From the NCBI GenBank assembly GCA_013215145.1, contig JABSRP010000014.1, positions 62,001 to 126,000 on the forward strand: 64,000 bases of DNA, given 5' to 3'. This DNA is from Pseudobacteriovorax sp. GTDB lineage: Bacteria > Bdellovibrionota_B > Oligoflexia > Oligoflexales > Oligoflexaceae. Below the pieces are notes generated by a model. The model was not told the DNA's origin. It saw only the letters and a list, made by a program, of their open reading frames with translations, and did no database searches. The position numbers were made by a program, and so were the translations under genes. How positions within the stretch are numbered: the stretch's first letter is position 1; every line of letters begins with the position of its first letter. Positions 53,338-63,996 of this stretch are shown here, piece after piece.

Positions 53338-53393
53338 AGAATGCATACGATAGAAAATGATAATTTCTTAAGTCATTTTCAAGATGGCATTCT
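53338..53393. promoter_or_regulatory. Nested inverted repeats between ribD and degP
   Basis: Outer arms AGAATGC (53338-53344) and GCATTCT (53387-53393); inner arms GAAAATGA (53353-53360) and TCATTTTC (53373-53380). Both pairs are perfect. The inner region GAAAATGATAAT matches the first half of a Fur-box consensus in 11 of 12 bases; its second half does not. It lies 35-90 bases upstream of ribD. The 294-base gap is otherwise featureless. Confidence 0.45.
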
Positions 53394-53597
53394 GTTACAT
53401 TGTTGGTGATTTGTCTAGCTACTTGACGGCCTGCAATTCAGTATTAGATTGCCTTGTAACTATCAAGTGTTAGCGGCGAGTCTCGTGTTACTGCAACCCT
53501 TGGTAGCGAAGTTTCTTTTGAGTCCTTAAAGGAATTTCATTATGATTGTGTCAATAATAAAATTCGTTGATTAACCTGTATTGAGGATATCGTAGCC

Positions 53598-55061
53598 ATG
53601 AAAACTCCCTTAAAACTTCTCGCGGTAGTATTAAGTCTGGGACTTAGCTGGTCCCCAGCTATGTCTTACGAGTTACCCCCATCGAAGGCGATCGCAGGTA
53701 AGGAGACTGATCTTCTCGATAAGATTTCAAAAGGTTTGGGGGACCTTTCCGAAAAGGCGAGTTCTGCCATTGTATTTATATCGGTCAAGAAAACTGTATC
53801 TGGTCGTCAGATGGGACAAATCGATCCTTTTGACTTCTTTTTTGGCCCGCGACGCGGATTTCCTCAGGGACCGAGCCAACGTCAGCAGGCTGGCTTGGGC
53901 TCAGGATTCATTGTCGATTTAGATAAAGGATACGTACTTACTAATAATCATGTCATTGATGGTGCTGATGAGATTTCGCTCAAAATGGCCAACGGAAAGA
54001 CCTACGATGCTAAGGTCATTGGTGCCGATAGCAACACAGATGTCGCTGTCGTACAGATTGAAGACAAGTCTTACTCCCGCAAAGGATTATCGCAGTTATC
54101 GCTGGGTGACTCTGACCGGGTCAAAGTTGGGTCATTTGTCCTAGCCTTGGGCGCTCCTTTCGGTCTGGAGACGAGTCTTAGTTTTGGTGTGGTATCGGCA
54201 ATCGGGCGTGGCTCACTCAATATCACTTCCCTTGGCGATTTTATTCAGACTGATGCTGCCATCAACCCAGGAAACTCAGGTGGCCCACTTATCGATATGA
54301 AAGGCCGGGTCATCGGCATGAATACGGCCATATACTCACGTTCAGGCGCCTCTGCCGGGATCGGCTTTGCTGTCCCATCACAACTCGTCCGTAAGATTGC
54401 TAGCCAGCTCATAAACAAAGGAAAGGTGGCTCGAGGCTATCTCGGTGTGCAAATGAGTCCACCCATCACAGAAGACATCGCAGCGGCTTTAAATCTCCCC
54501 AAGGATGTGAAAGAAGGCGCCTTGATTGGTCGTGTTGAGCGAGGTACTCCCGCGGCCAAAGCAAATCTTCAGGATGGTGATGTTATCGTTGAAGTTGATA
54601 GCAAAAAAATCACCTCTAATGAGAGACTCACGACTACTGTTGGGTTGCTGCCTCCAGGAAAAAAAGTGAAGGTGAAATTCTACCGTAATGGAAAATTGAA
54701 ATCGACGTCGCTGACATTAGGCGAATTTCCGACGAATCCAAGGCTTGCCTCGTCTCAATCACAAAGAAATAATTTTGAAAATACAGCTGGTTTGAAATTG
54801 GAAAATCTATCATCGTCGCGACATTCAAGCTTTATCGATCGCTACAACATTGAGAGTAGAAAAGGCTTACTTATTGTAGACATCAATCCAGATTCACCCG
54901 GTGCCCAAGCAGGCCTCAGACCCGGTGATGTGATTATAAAAGCGAATCGAAAGTCTGTGGACTCTCCGGAGACCTTCGAAAAAATGTTTAGTAAAAGTAA
55001 CAAGCTTTTAGTACAGATTGAGCGTAGTGGCGGCTATCGTTTTGCCTCGATTCGAAAGTAA
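53598..55061 (+). CDS. degP: Periplasmic serine protease Do (DegP/HtrA)
   Basis: 487 residues. Periplasmic quality-control protease and chaperone. A signal peptide of about 23 residues, trypsin-like domain with H118 (NNHVIDG), D148 (SNTDVAVV) and S227 (GNSGGP), then two PDZ domains (about 265-365, RGYLGVQMS; and about 395-487, LLIVDINPDSPGAQAG). The Q-linker between H and the N-terminus contains a Phe/Gly/Pro-rich region as in DegP. SD GAGG 11 nt upstream. Followed by the FecR-like gene. Confidence 0.94.
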   Translation: MKTPLKLLAVVLSLGLSWSPAMSYELPPSKAIAGKETDLLDKISKGLGDLSEKASSAIVFISVKKTVSGRQMGQIDPFDFFFGPRRGFPQGPSQRQQAGLGSGFIVDLDKGYVLTNNHVIDGADEISLKMANGKTYDAKVIGADSNTDVAVVQIEDKSYSRKGLSQLSLGDSDRVKVGSFVLALGAPFGLETSLSFGVVSAIGRGSLNITSLGDFIQTDAAINPGNSGGPLIDMKGRVIGMNTAIYSRSGASAGIGFAVPSQLVRKIASQLINKGKVARGYLGVQMSPPITEDIAAALNLPKDVKEGALIGRVERGTPAAKANLQDGDVIVEVDSKKITSNERLTTTVGLLPPGKKVKVKFYRNGKLKSTSLTLGEFPTNPRLASSQSQRNNFENTAGLKLENLSSSRHSSFIDRYNIESRKGLLIVDINPDSPGAQAGLRPGDVIIKANRKSVDSPETFEKMFSKSNKLLVQIERSGGYRFASIRK

Positions 55062-55139
55062 TAAAACTGGGCAATCTCTGCCCTTTGATTGAAGTAATGG
55101 TCTCCCGATACCGATATAGGCAAATTTTTATGGAACACC

Positions 55140-57383
55140 ATGAAACGTCTATCATCGGTTTTTTTTGTATTTATGATTTTTTCTAGTCTGAGCAATACGC
55201 TTCAGGCTCGGGATTTCCTTGAGTTTTTTCCCGAGACAAACGATACAAAGTTTGTTTTCTCCGAGAAAAACGGGCTTTCGGCTAATCCACCTTCCCAAGC
55301 TTCCACCGGCCAGGAAGCTGTTCCTGAGCAACAGCCCCCTAAAAAAACATTCCCACCCAAAACTATGGTCATGGTAGAAGGGGACCGCCTCATCATTGAC
55401 CTGGATCAAACCAGGTCTTACGATTGGTCCGTTAACAATCAAGCTGTGTGTCTCAGTCAGGCTACCTGCGAGATTGATTCTAGGGCCTTGGGTTCAGGTA
55501 ATCATAAACTAAAAGTCACCTGGGACAATGGAGATGTGCAAGAGTGCTCCTACTCGCGCATTGCCATAAAACGAAAGGATATAGACGACCCAACGCTGCA
55601 AAAAAAGATTCAGGGGATCATACGTGATGACATAGAGAGAGTGGATCGCAGTAAGATGTTTTTGCAAGTCCTAAGGGGGATTGCTTACCAAAAGTTTGGC
55701 AAAAAAACCAAAGCCCTGAAAGGCTTCCATCAAATTAAGTCCTCTCAAATCATAAAGAGCCTTGGGAAAACAGACTTAGCTCTAAAGCTCAACAACGGTA
55801 CTCATATTTGGCAAAGCTCTAACTCAAAAATCCAGCTAATAGCTGGTAAGGCTCAGATTCTAAATGGTCTTGTATTAGTTAAAATAGAAAGCGAACAAGT
55901 ATCCCAGCAGATCAAAGTGGGAGATCTGTTCTTTAATTTGCCAAATAAGTCTGAAGTTGTATTCATTTACCGAAATGACCTCCTCCAAGCCATTCCTTTA
56001 ACACAATCAATCTCTGTTATTTTCTCAGGAGACAACAAACGACCACCTTTAGCAATCAACGTTGGTGAGTCTCTCAATCTAAAAAACGATAAGCTAGTAG
56101 TCAGAAGTAATCATAATTTCAATATGATTCGACTAGGCAAGGTCTTTTTTAAAGTAAATCTAATACGAGAGAAGCAAAAGCTCCCTCTCGTTTCGGAAAA
56201 CTATCTGGCGAAGGTATTTGCCGAAAGCTCTCAGATGTCTGCAGAAGATCTTTTCTTACGAGGTTTTTCTCGCCGTTCAGCTAAGATTTTTCGGCAGAAC
56301 CTAAACGCCAAGAGCAAAAGCTTTTGGCAGTATGGGGCAAACCTAATTATTCTGAAGGACTGGCAAAAACTTGAATCCCTCTATGAAATACGGGACGAGT
56401 CCATCGAAGTCGATCATAGAAGGTACTATGAAGGCGTATCACTTCATTTGAAAGGTGATGTTAACGGCGCCTATCGCCAATTTAAAGAGCTTTTATGGCT
56501 CGGAGACAATGTATTAATGAAACAGTCAGCCCAAAGATTCATTGAATACTATGAAAAAGACCAAACCTTCTCGTCACAGATTAGAATTTTGGGCGTAAAC
56601 TCAAACAACGTTCTTGGGTTTAACGATAGTAGCGAACCGCCACAAGGCATCGAGCATCGAGCCTCCAACGGCATCACCCTTAACGGGAATACTGCTTATC
56701 AGCTTTCATCCGATCAAGGCTTTAAAGTCTATATCAAAGCAGATCTTTTGTACGAATACTGGCTTAAAGCGGGCCTGTCCGAGTACGGTCGCATGGAGAT
56801 CTCACTCGGACCGTCACTGAATTATACCAACGATCAATCTCGCGTTACGGCACGTCCTTATTTTGGCAACTATCTCTATGGCTCTACCCCCTACCTCGAT
56901 CGATACGGGCTAAAGCTCATTTATGAGTCCGCATTTATAGGTGAAAAAACAATACTGAGCTATGATCATAGCAAAAATCTGGATCCCAATGCCGCAGATG
57001 AAAGCTTCCTAGACGCCTATACGGGAGACATTGTCCCTAGCGAAGACAGGAGTTTACAAGCTCAATTATTCAATATTCTAATAAACTGGTCGCAAAATTG
57101 GTCAACTGATTTGACTCTAGCACGAGGGGATTATCGCTTTGTTGAGGCTGAGGGAGATGACTTTATATCCACAAGGTTTGCGATCCAGTATTCTAAGGAT
57201 TTCTCTCCTTTTTCTTCGGTTTTAGTCAAACCCGAAGTAGCGATGAGGCAATCTGAGGATTCTCCAGCAAATACCACAAGCCTTTTATTAGAATTCTATC
57301 TGAGAACATCGGTCACCCTCAGATATTTAGGTCAAATCTACTATAAGACTCAATCATCCTCGGAAGAATCTCTCACTCATTAA
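55140..57383 (+). CDS. Exported FecR-like and barrel-like protein, function unknown
   Basis: 747 residues. A signal peptide (MKRLSSVFFVFMIFSSLSNT) is followed by a Pro-rich stretch, an Ig-like segment with cysteines in CLSQATCE, a FecR-like beta region (about 200-335; KIQLIAGKAQILNGLVLVKI), a helical TPR-like region (about 350-460; GVSLHLKGDVNGAYRQFKEL), and a C-terminal region of alternating strands (about 490-740) that suggests a barrel. It follows degP by 78 bases on the same strand. I recognise no named family. Confidence 0.6.
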   Translation: MKRLSSVFFVFMIFSSLSNTLQARDFLEFFPETNDTKFVFSEKNGLSANPPSQASTGQEAVPEQQPPKKTFPPKTMVMVEGDRLIIDLDQTRSYDWSVNNQAVCLSQATCEIDSRALGSGNHKLKVTWDNGDVQECSYSRIAIKRKDIDDPTLQKKIQGIIRDDIERVDRSKMFLQVLRGIAYQKFGKKTKALKGFHQIKSSQIIKSLGKTDLALKLNNGTHIWQSSNSKIQLIAGKAQILNGLVLVKIESEQVSQQIKVGDLFFNLPNKSEVVFIYRNDLLQAIPLTQSISVIFSGDNKRPPLAINVGESLNLKNDKLVVRSNHNFNMIRLGKVFFKVNLIREKQKLPLVSENYLAKVFAESSQMSAEDLFLRGFSRRSAKIFRQNLNAKSKSFWQYGANLIILKDWQKLESLYEIRDESIEVDHRRYYEGVSLHLKGDVNGAYRQFKELLWLGDNVLMKQSAQRFIEYYEKDQTFSSQIRILGVNSNNVLGFNDSSEPPQGIEHRASNGITLNGNTAYQLSSDQGFKVYIKADLLYEYWLKAGLSEYGRMEISLGPSLNYTNDQSRVTARPYFGNYLYGSTPYLDRYGLKLIYESAFIGEKTILSYDHSKNLDPNAADESFLDAYTGDIVPSEDRSLQAQLFNILINWSQNWSTDLTLARGDYRFVEAEGDDFISTRFAIQYSKDFSPFSSVLVKPEVAMRQSEDSPANTTSLLLEFYLRTSVTLRYLGQIYYKTQSSSEESLTH

Positions 57384-57416
57384 AAAATGAATTTTGGTCT
57401 AGGTATTGAGCTTAAC

Positions 57417-59576
57417 TTATAAGCCCGAGGTTTGTATGCGCAACACAGAGCAGGCTGATTTTGCAGTAATCTTATCTTGTTTTGAGCCAAACATCGTGTC
57501 GATGATAGATTGAGGGGGCAAGGCGCCCATGATCAGCAAATCATAATCTGCGGTCAATGCCACAATATCATTGAGTTCGTTACGACCTTGAATCACAAGA
57601 CTATTGGACTCTTCTGCGAAGACTGATGTCGCCTCACGAAGGAAAGCTCGTTCGGCTTTGACTCGTTTTTCCGAAAAGTCTTCTGGTACCCATCGGACAA
57701 AAATGAGTTCAGCATCATTCATCTCACCCATTTTAACGCAAGTTTTAATAATCAAAGGATTATGGGGCCCCTGGTCAACATAAACCATGATCTTTCGGAA
57801 ATACCGGATTCCCGAATCCTTAAATGTGGCAACATTACAAGCCAGATGCTCTTCGAGCCAACCCATTTGATTGTGAATGGTGATATTTCCGCGCGAACGG
57901 CCACCCCACTCTTTAACCAGCCAATTACAGTGCAAACGGTTGCTAATTTCGTGAACAGTCTTATAAATATCATGAGATACGATCGGCTCAAACTCTACTA
58001 AAAAGTTCTTATCAATAGACATAGCTTGAAAGCGTCGACGAAGGGACTTTATCACTGATGTCTCGACACTGATATCATCAACACTCAGTTGTTCGGGAAT
58101 CTCTGTTAAGTGAACCACTTCAACTTTTCCACCCTCAGATAGACCTGCTCCTAATTCAAGTAGGACCTCTGGTGACCGTTCCTCACCGAAGAGACTAACC
58201 ACAACAGCAGCCTGATCAAAAAAGAATAACTCATCCCGTTCAGCGACAATGGGCGACCGTTCTTCAATCAAGTCTTGACGCCTCCCTCTAATACCAACTA
58301 CTCCCTTCCGATTGGTACGGGTACGTCCATAAAGTAGATACACAGAACCGCCAAGTATAAAAGCAGCTCCAATCGTGATACCAACGATTTGACCCATGAG
58401 TAGCAGGATCCCAAGGCAGACAGTAATCCCAAACACCTGAAGCCAGGGGTAGAAGAATGATTTATACGGAGGCGCGTACCATTGAACTCTGTTTTCCCTT
58501 AGTAGAATGACAGTCGCATTTTCTGCAATATAGATGCAAAGCATGAAGGCACTAGCTGTTTTTACCACTTTATCAACCGGAACGAAGATGATCGCAGCGG
58601 CAATGGCTAAACCGGAGAATATAATACTAACCGTGGGCGTCATGAACCTCGGGTTTAGATAGGCAAAAATACTCGGCAACAGATTTTCCCGCGACATAGC
58701 GAAAGGAAATCGGCTGGCAGCCATAATACCGACATTAGCCATAGACGTTAGTGTTAATACACCTAAAATTCCAGCAAGAATGCCCGCGACATCGCCGCCA
58801 AGCTTTTGTGCCAGAGTGTACACAGGCCGCAAATCTTGAGCTAAAGCATCTCCATCTAAGTTTCCGACAAAAACTAGACTCAAAGAGGTGTAGAGCAAAG
58901 TTATGGTGGCCAAGGAGATTAAAATACCCCGCGGTAAGTTTTTGCCTGGATCTTTGACCTCCTCTGCTATCGCCGCCACTTTATCGACTCCAGCAAATGC
59001 GACAAAGACAAAACCGGTCGCTGCCAATAGGCCCTGAAAACCCTCTGGAAACAGTGGCTGTAACCGCCTCGGCTCAAACGTAAACGATCCCCCTATAAGT
59101 AAGAGACCCAACGAAAAAAGCACAAGCATAACGATAAACAGAACTGCCTTACTGAGTTTACTCACACCTAGAAGATTGATACCGACGATAAAAATGAGTA
59201 GCCCAAGAGCCGTCTGCTGAACCGGTATATCTGTAAATACTGCGAGATAGGCCCCGAACCCAACAAGGGAAAATGTACTTTTCAGAAGCAATGAAATCCA
59301 AAGACCAATACCAGCTACGGTTCCAGCCAAAGGACCAAACGTTCTTTCGATGTAAATATAGGTCCCGCCAGAGGTGGGCATGGCCGTCGAGAGTTCAGAC
59401 TTTGAAACTGCTGCAGGCAGAACACAAAAGCCTGCGATAGCGTAGGCGAGCCAAATAGAAGGGCCTGTTAGCTCAGAAGCGATACCAGGGAGAACGAAGA
59501 TACCGCTTCCTAGGGCCGCCCCAAGGCAAATGGCAACAACGGAAACCAGTCCTATACGCCTTTCGAGTTGACTCAA
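57417..59576 (-). CDS. APC-family permease with C-terminal universal stress protein-like region
   Basis: 719 residues. About 12 membrane helices (residues 1-430; LGAALGSGIFVLPGIASEL is the APC signature). The last 270 residues are soluble: one segment (FDQAAVVVSLFGEERSPEVL) and another (FRKIMVYVDQGPHNPLIIKT, then DYDLLIMGALPP) resemble two USP domains. TTG start with GGGAG 7 nt upstream. It is 18 bases after trpA, so it may be the last gene of the trp operon. Confidence 0.85.
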   Translation of the reverse strand: MSQLERRIGLVSVVAICLGAALGSGIFVLPGIASELTGPSIWLAYAIAGFCVLPAAVSKSELSTAMPTSGGTYIYIERTFGPLAGTVAGIGLWISLLLKSTFSLVGFGAYLAVFTDIPVQQTALGLLIFIVGINLLGVSKLSKAVLFIVMLVLFSLGLLLIGGSFTFEPRRLQPLFPEGFQGLLAATGFVFVAFAGVDKVAAIAEEVKDPGKNLPRGILISLATITLLYTSLSLVFVGNLDGDALAQDLRPVYTLAQKLGGDVAGILAGILGVLTLTSMANVGIMAASRFPFAMSRENLLPSIFAYLNPRFMTPTVSIIFSGLAIAAAIIFVPVDKVVKTASAFMLCIYIAENATVILLRENRVQWYAPPYKSFFYPWLQVFGITVCLGILLLMGQIVGITIGAAFILGGSVYLLYGRTRTNRKGVVGIRGRRQDLIEERSPIVAERDELFFFDQAAVVVSLFGEERSPEVLLELGAGLSEGGKVEVVHLTEIPEQLSVDDISVETSVIKSLRRRFQAMSIDKNFLVEFEPIVSHDIYKTVHEISNRLHCNWLVKEWGGRSRGNITIHNQMGWLEEHLACNVATFKDSGIRYFRKIMVYVDQGPHNPLIIKTCVKMGEMNDAELIFVRWVPEDFSEKRVKAERAFLREATSVFAEESNSLVIQGRNELNDIVALTADYDLLIMGALPPQSIIDTMFGSKQDKITAKSACSVLRIQTSGL

Positions 59577-59594
59577 AAAAGGGCTCCCATTGGG

Positions 59595-60389
59595 TTATAA
59601 GACGTCCGAAATCCCCCTAGCAAAACTAGACAATGCATCAGTTGTTGCTTCACTCACAGACCCTTTTTCAATCAGTTTCACGAGAGCGCTACCAATAACG
59701 ATACCATCTCCCATCTGCGAAACCTGTTTTGCCTGATCCGGATTCGAGATTCCGAAACCTATGACGATCGGTTTACCAACGATCCCTCTCAAGTTTTCCA
59801 CTTCGCTTTCCAGGGTATCCGAGACGGTAGCTTGAGCTCCCGTCACACCAGTTCGCGAAACATAGTACAGGAATCCTTTGGTTTTCTCACTTATCAAGGA
59901 TAACCTATCCGAAGTCGTTGTCGGTGCTGCTAAAAATACCGTATCCAAATCTTGACTATGAATCACCTCTGTGTAGGCCTCGGCCTCTTCAATGGGTAAA
60001 TCTAGGACAAGAACTCCATCTACCCCTGAAAGTTTACAGCGTTTTGCAAAAGTCTCATACCCCATATTAAAAATAGGATTGAGGTACGAAAATAAAACGA
60101 TGGGTGTGGAGAAGCCACTTTCTCTTAATTCCTTTACGGTATCAAGAATTTTTATTAAATCAGTGCCCGAAGCCAAGGCTCGCTCTGCTGCAGCCTGATT
60201 CGTAGGCCCATCCGCCAAAGGATCTGAAAACGGGACCCCCAGCTCAATTAAATCAACCCCTGAGCTTGCAAGAGTCCGACAAAACTCTTTGGTCTTTTCT
60301 AGATTCGGGTCGCCAGCCGTAATATAGGCAACAAAGGCCTTTTTATGTTTTTCTTTGAGTTCTTCAAAAAGATCATCAATTCGACTCAT
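59595..60389 (-). CDS. trpA: Tryptophan synthase alpha subunit
   Basis: 264 residues. It releases indole from indole-glycerol phosphate. Catalytic E49 and D60 lie in [20 protein letters not shown] overlap with trpB, suggesting equal translation of the two subunits. Last biosynthetic gene in the trpDCFBA order. Confidence 0.96.
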   Translation of the reverse strand: MSRIDDLFEELKEKHKKAFVAYITAGDPNLEKTKEFCRTLASSGVDLIELGVPFSDPLADGPTNQAAAERALASGTDLIKILDTVKELRESGFSTPIVLFSYLNPIFNMGYETFAKRCKLSGVDGVLVLDLPIEEAEAYTEVIHSQDLDTVFLAAPTTTSDRLSLISEKTKGFLYYVSRTGVTGAQATVSDTLESEVENLRGIVGKPIVIGFGISNPDQAKQVSQMGDGIVIGSALVKLIEKGSVSEATTDALSSFARGISDVL

Positions 60390-61561
60390 GACAGACTTCC
60401 TTCCAAATCTTTATCACCGCGACCAGAAAGATTCACAAGTAGGATTTTATCCTTACTTAATTTTGGCGCTTGTTTAATGACGTAGGCAATGGCATGGGCT
60501 GTTTCCAAAGCCGGAATGATTCCCTCAAGAGCAGAAATCAGCTTGAAGCCCAGCTTTGCCTCCTCATCTACGACATAGGTATACCGAGCTCTATTGATGG
60601 ACTCCAAATAGGAGTGTTCAGGTCCGATAGCCGGATAGTCGAGGCCGGCTGATATACTGTGAGTATTTTCGATTTGACCATCTTGATTCTGCAGTAGATA
60701 GGTATAGGTACCATGCAGAATTCCGAGTTTGCCGCCAGAGAACCTCGCAGCATGTTGCCCTGGTTTGATTCCATGACCACCAGCCTCAACACCTGTCATA
60801 GCAACCTTTTCGTCACCTAAGAAAGCGTGAAATAGTCCGATGGCATTGGACCCTCCACCGACACAGGCCACCAACTCATCAGGCAGCCTGTTTTCCACTT
60901 CAAGAATTTGCTCCCTTGCCTCTTCACCTATGATCTTGTGAAAATCCCGCACCATCTGAGGGTAAGGGTGAGGGCCTAAGGCGGAACCAAGTAGGTAAAA
61001 GGTGGTTTTTACGTTTGTGACCCAATCACGCATAGCTTCGTTGATAGCATCTTTGAGGGTTTTACTACCGCTTTCTACCGCTACCACATCAGCGCCCAAA
61101 AGCCTCATCCGTCTGACATTCAATGCTTGACGCTCCATGTCGACTCGTCCCATATAGACTACACATTGCAAACCCATTAGAGCGGCAGCGGTGGCCGTAG
61201 CGACTCCATGTTGCCCAGCACCGGTCTCGGCAATAATTCGTTTCTTTCCCATTTTTTTAGCGAGCAAAATCTGGCCAACCGCATTATTGATTTTATGAGC
61301 ACCTGTATGGAGAAGGTCTTCCCTTTTGAGGTAGATTTTTGCTCCATCCAAATGATCTGTCAGTCTTTTTGCAAATGTCAAGGGAGTGGGGCGACCGACG
61401 TAGGTGGTCAAAATTTGTGTCAGTTCCTTTTGAAAATCAGCTTTTGGGACATAATTCAAAAAAGCTTCTTCTAATTCACGTAAAGGCTCTACAAGGGTTT
61501 CCGGTACGAACTTACCCCCGAACTGTCCGAAATACCCCTTGGGGTTTGGAACTTGTTCCAT
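60386..61561 (-). CDS. trpB: Tryptophan synthase beta subunit
   Basis: 391 residues. Joins indole and serine with PLP; K90 in HTGAHKINN is the PLP lysine, and [17 protein letters not shown] are the other active-site loops. One base after the trpF stop, SD GGAG in the end of trpF. It precedes trpA with ATGA overlap. Confidence 0.97.
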   Translation of the reverse strand: MEQVPNPKGYFGQFGGKFVPETLVEPLRELEEAFLNYVPKADFQKELTQILTTYVGRPTPLTFAKRLTDHLDGAKIYLKREDLLHTGAHKINNAVGQILLAKKMGKKRIIAETGAGQHGVATATAAALMGLQCVVYMGRVDMERQALNVRRMRLLGADVVAVESGSKTLKDAINEAMRDWVTNVKTTFYLLGSALGPHPYPQMVRDFHKIIGEEAREQILEVENRLPDELVACVGGGSNAIGLFHAFLGDEKVAMTGVEAGGHGIKPGQHAARFSGGKLGILHGTYTYLLQNQDGQIENTHSISAGLDYPAIGPEHSYLESINRARYTYVVDEEAKLGFKLISALEGIIPALETAHAIAYVIKQAPKLSKDKILLVNLSGRGDKDLEGSLS

Positions 61562-61562
61562 C

Positions 61563-62204
61563 TTAGGTCTCCTGAACTAAAGTGTTTGCAAATAGTTGTT
61601 TTAATTTTTCATGGTCTTTCACACCTGGAGATGCCTCCACACCGCTAGAAAGATCGTAGGCAAAGGCGTCAGGCACTGATCTACACGCTTCTAAAATATT
61701 GGAAGGGCCAAGCCCACCAGCTAGAATGATGTTTTTTCTTTGACGACAGAGTTTACTAGCTAGTGTCCAATCTGCCACTTGCCCCGTTCCTCCTCGCTGA
61801 TTTCCAACCCGGGAGTCCAGCAGGACATAATCACAGTTTTCCGAGAGGTCTATGGCACGGTCCAGCGATTTATCAGATTCAAGATGAAACGATTTAACTA
61901 AGGGTTTCAGTTCCGTGTATTCTGTTAGGGTCTCTTCGCCATGGAGTTGAACGTAATCTAAGGATAATTCTCGCTTGTAGTTTGCAACTTCTTCAGCAGG
62001 CATATTGACAAACACACCCACAATTTTTGGGACGGTTGGCAACGACTCGCGAAGTATCGCTAATATTTCAGCTGCATGTTTCTTTGAAATATAACGTGGA
62101 CTCTCCTCGGCAAAAATAAACCCAAGGGCATAAGCACCAAGATCGGCAGATAGCTTTGCATCTGCATAGTTAGTGAGACCGCAGATTTTTATCCTAGTCT
62201 TCAA
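61563..62204 (-). CDS. trpF: Phosphoribosylanthranilate isomerase
   Basis: 213 residues. Isomerises phosphoribosylanthranilate by an Amadori rearrangement. [11 protein letters not shown] with C8 as general base, [13 protein letters not shown], and the phosphate-binding [10 protein letters not shown]. It begins at TTG that overlaps the trpC stop (TTGA). A separate gene, not fused to trpC. Confidence 0.93.
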   Translation of the reverse strand: MKTRIKICGLTNYADAKLSADLGAYALGFIFAEESPRYISKKHAAEILAILRESLPTVPKIVGVFVNMPAEEVANYKRELSLDYVQLHGEETLTEYTELKPLVKSFHLESDKSLDRAIDLSENCDYVLLDSRVGNQRGGTGQVADWTLASKLCRQRKNIILAGGLGPSNILEACRSVPDAFAYDLSSGVEASPGVKDHEKLKQLFANTLVQET

Positions 62205-62992
62205 GATTCACCGCCAATCAGCTGCTTTAACGCGACACCTGGAGTCTTGGTTTTCATCAAGCTAGTACCTACCAGAAACCCTCTCACGCCTGAACGTAGG
62301 AGCCGCTGAATATCAGAATGTGATTCAATACCACTTTCAGAAATGGCGATCCGTTCTTTGGGAACCGACTGCATGAGTTTTTCTGTGGTGCTTAATGAAA
62401 TACTAAGGTCTCGTAAATCTCTGTTATTGATTCCTAAAACAGCATGCTCCAGCTGCAACGCCACGTCTAGTTCGGCTTGGTCATGGACCTCAACTAAAAC
62501 TGACAGACCTAGCTCTCTTGCATAATCGTATAATTCTAGGCATCGCTTTTCGCCAAGCAAGCCGACAATGAGTAAGACTACGTCGGCACCATATAGCCGC
62601 GCCTGTAATAGCTGATATTCATCAACGAAAAAATCCTTCATCAAGATAACAGCCTGGGAGTGTTTTTTTCTAACTGTACTGATAAACTCAATATTACCAG
62701 AAAAGTACTTTGGCTCTGTCAGTATGGAAAGAGCCTTAGCACCGCTCTCTAGATATTGGTCTGTGACCCCCGTTGCTGTTAATTCAGGAGCTATATCCCC
62801 TTTGGAAGGACTGGCACGCTTATACTCGGCAACGATGTTTATGGCAGTCAGGTCCGCAAAGCAGGCTTTAAAATCATGGCAAGATCTCAGATCTGCTGAA
62901 ATTTTCGATTTAAGTACTTCGATTGGTACTATACCTTTGTCGGAGTCGACTCGTTTTTGAGCATACTCACCAATTTCCTTTAGAACACTCAC
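62201..62992 (-). CDS. trpC: Indole-3-glycerol phosphate synthase
   Basis: 263 residues. Closes the indole ring. IVAEYKRASPSKGDI, ILTEPKYFSG, and VLLIVGLL, LGINNRDL and SESGIES are the barrel strands with catalytic residues. GTG start overlapping the trpD TGA (GTGA). Confidence 0.95.
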   Translation of the reverse strand: MSVLKEIGEYAQKRVDSDKGIVPIEVLKSKISADLRSCHDFKACFADLTAINIVAEYKRASPSKGDIAPELTATGVTDQYLESGAKALSILTEPKYFSGNIEFISTVRKKHSQAVILMKDFFVDEYQLLQARLYGADVVLLIVGLLGEKRCLELYDYARELGLSVLVEVHDQAELDVALQLEHAVLGINNRDLRDLSISLSTTEKLMQSVPKERIAISESGIESHSDIQRLLRSGVRGFLVGTSLMKTKTPGVALKQLIGGES

Positions 62993-63996
62993 GGCACAAA
63001 ACTCCTAATATTTTCAAAGGCAGTCCAAGCTTCCCCTGATTCTAATAATCTACGAGCTTCCTCTATACCATCTTTTAAATCATCTACTTTTTCCATGACC
63101 AAAAGTGCGGCAGCAGCATTTATTAAAACGATATCTCGCTTAGCTCCTCTTTCCTGTCCGCGAAGAATGGCCTTTATAATTTCGGCATTTGTTGATTTAT
63201 CACCGCCAACCAATTCCTCAGCCTTAGCTCGCTTTATCCCATATGAATCTGGGTCAATAGTTAGCTCGGTAATGGTCCCAGCACGTAGATGGACTGCCTG
63301 GGTCGTAGTCGTCGTGGTAATCTCATCGAGACCATCATCTCCCGTAACCAGCAAGACATTTTCAGAACCAAGATTTTTTAAAACCTCGGCAAAAGGCAAA
63401 AGTTTGCTACGATCGTAAACACCAATCACCTGACGTTTCGTTTGAGCAGGATTAGCAAGAGGGCCAAGTAAGTTAAATATAGTCCTTGCTCCAAGATTCC
63501 GCCTAATAGGAGCTACATTACCCATAGCAGGATGATACTTAGGCGCAAATAAAAAACAGTATCCTACCTGCTCTAAAGCTTTAGCAGCTTGATCTGGACC
63601 AAAATCAATAGGAATTTCCAAGGCTTCTAAAACATCGGCGCTTCCGCATTGGCTCGAAATCGATCGATTACCGTGTTTGCATACGGCGAACCCTGCCGCA
63701 GCACCAATGAATGCCGTTGTCGTTGAAATATTAAAGGTATTAGCCCCATCTCCACCTGTTCCACAAGTATCGATGGTATCAGTTCGTTTTAGAGAGAGTG
63801 GAACGCTGTGCTCGCGAAGTGATTTGGCACACCCTACGATTTCTTCAACGGTTTCTCCTTTAGTTCTTAGTGAACCTAGGAAGGCACCGACTTCTTCAGC
63901 AGAAACCTGACCAGTCATAAGGCTATTCATAGTGCTATAAGCTTCGCTCTCGCTAAGGTCATTGCCAGAAAATAGTTTTGTTAAGATTGCTTTCAT
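62989..63996 (-). CDS. trpD: Anthranilate phosphoribosyltransferase
   Basis: 335 residues. Couples anthranilate to PRPP. DTCGTGGDGANTFNIST (PRPP site, about 77-93), KHGNRSISSQCGSADVLEAL and the metal-binding GDDGLDE are conserved. Full length; its start lies 4 bases from the window edge, so trpE/trpG and the operon's promoter or leader are expected beyond 64000. Confidence 0.95.
   Translation of the reverse strand: MKAILTKLFSGNDLSESEAYSTMNSLMTGQVSAEEVGAFLGSLRTKGETVEEIVGCAKSLREHSVPLSLKRTDTIDTCGTGGDGANTFNISTTTAFIGAAAGFAVCKHGNRSISSQCGSADVLEALEIPIDFGPDQAAKALEQVGYCFLFAPKYHPAMGNVAPIRRNLGARTIFNLLGPLANPAQTKRQVIGVYDRSKLLPFAEVLKNLGSENVLLVTGDDGLDEITTTTTTQAVHLRAGTITELTIDPDSYGIKRAKAEELVGGDKSTNAEIIKAILRGQERGAKRDIVLINAAAALLVMEKVDDLKDGIEEARRLLESGEAWTAFENIRSFVP

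Noticed and set aside
53304-53597. FMN riboswitch before ribD
   Set aside because: No RFN-element core (such as AGGGGACGG) is present.
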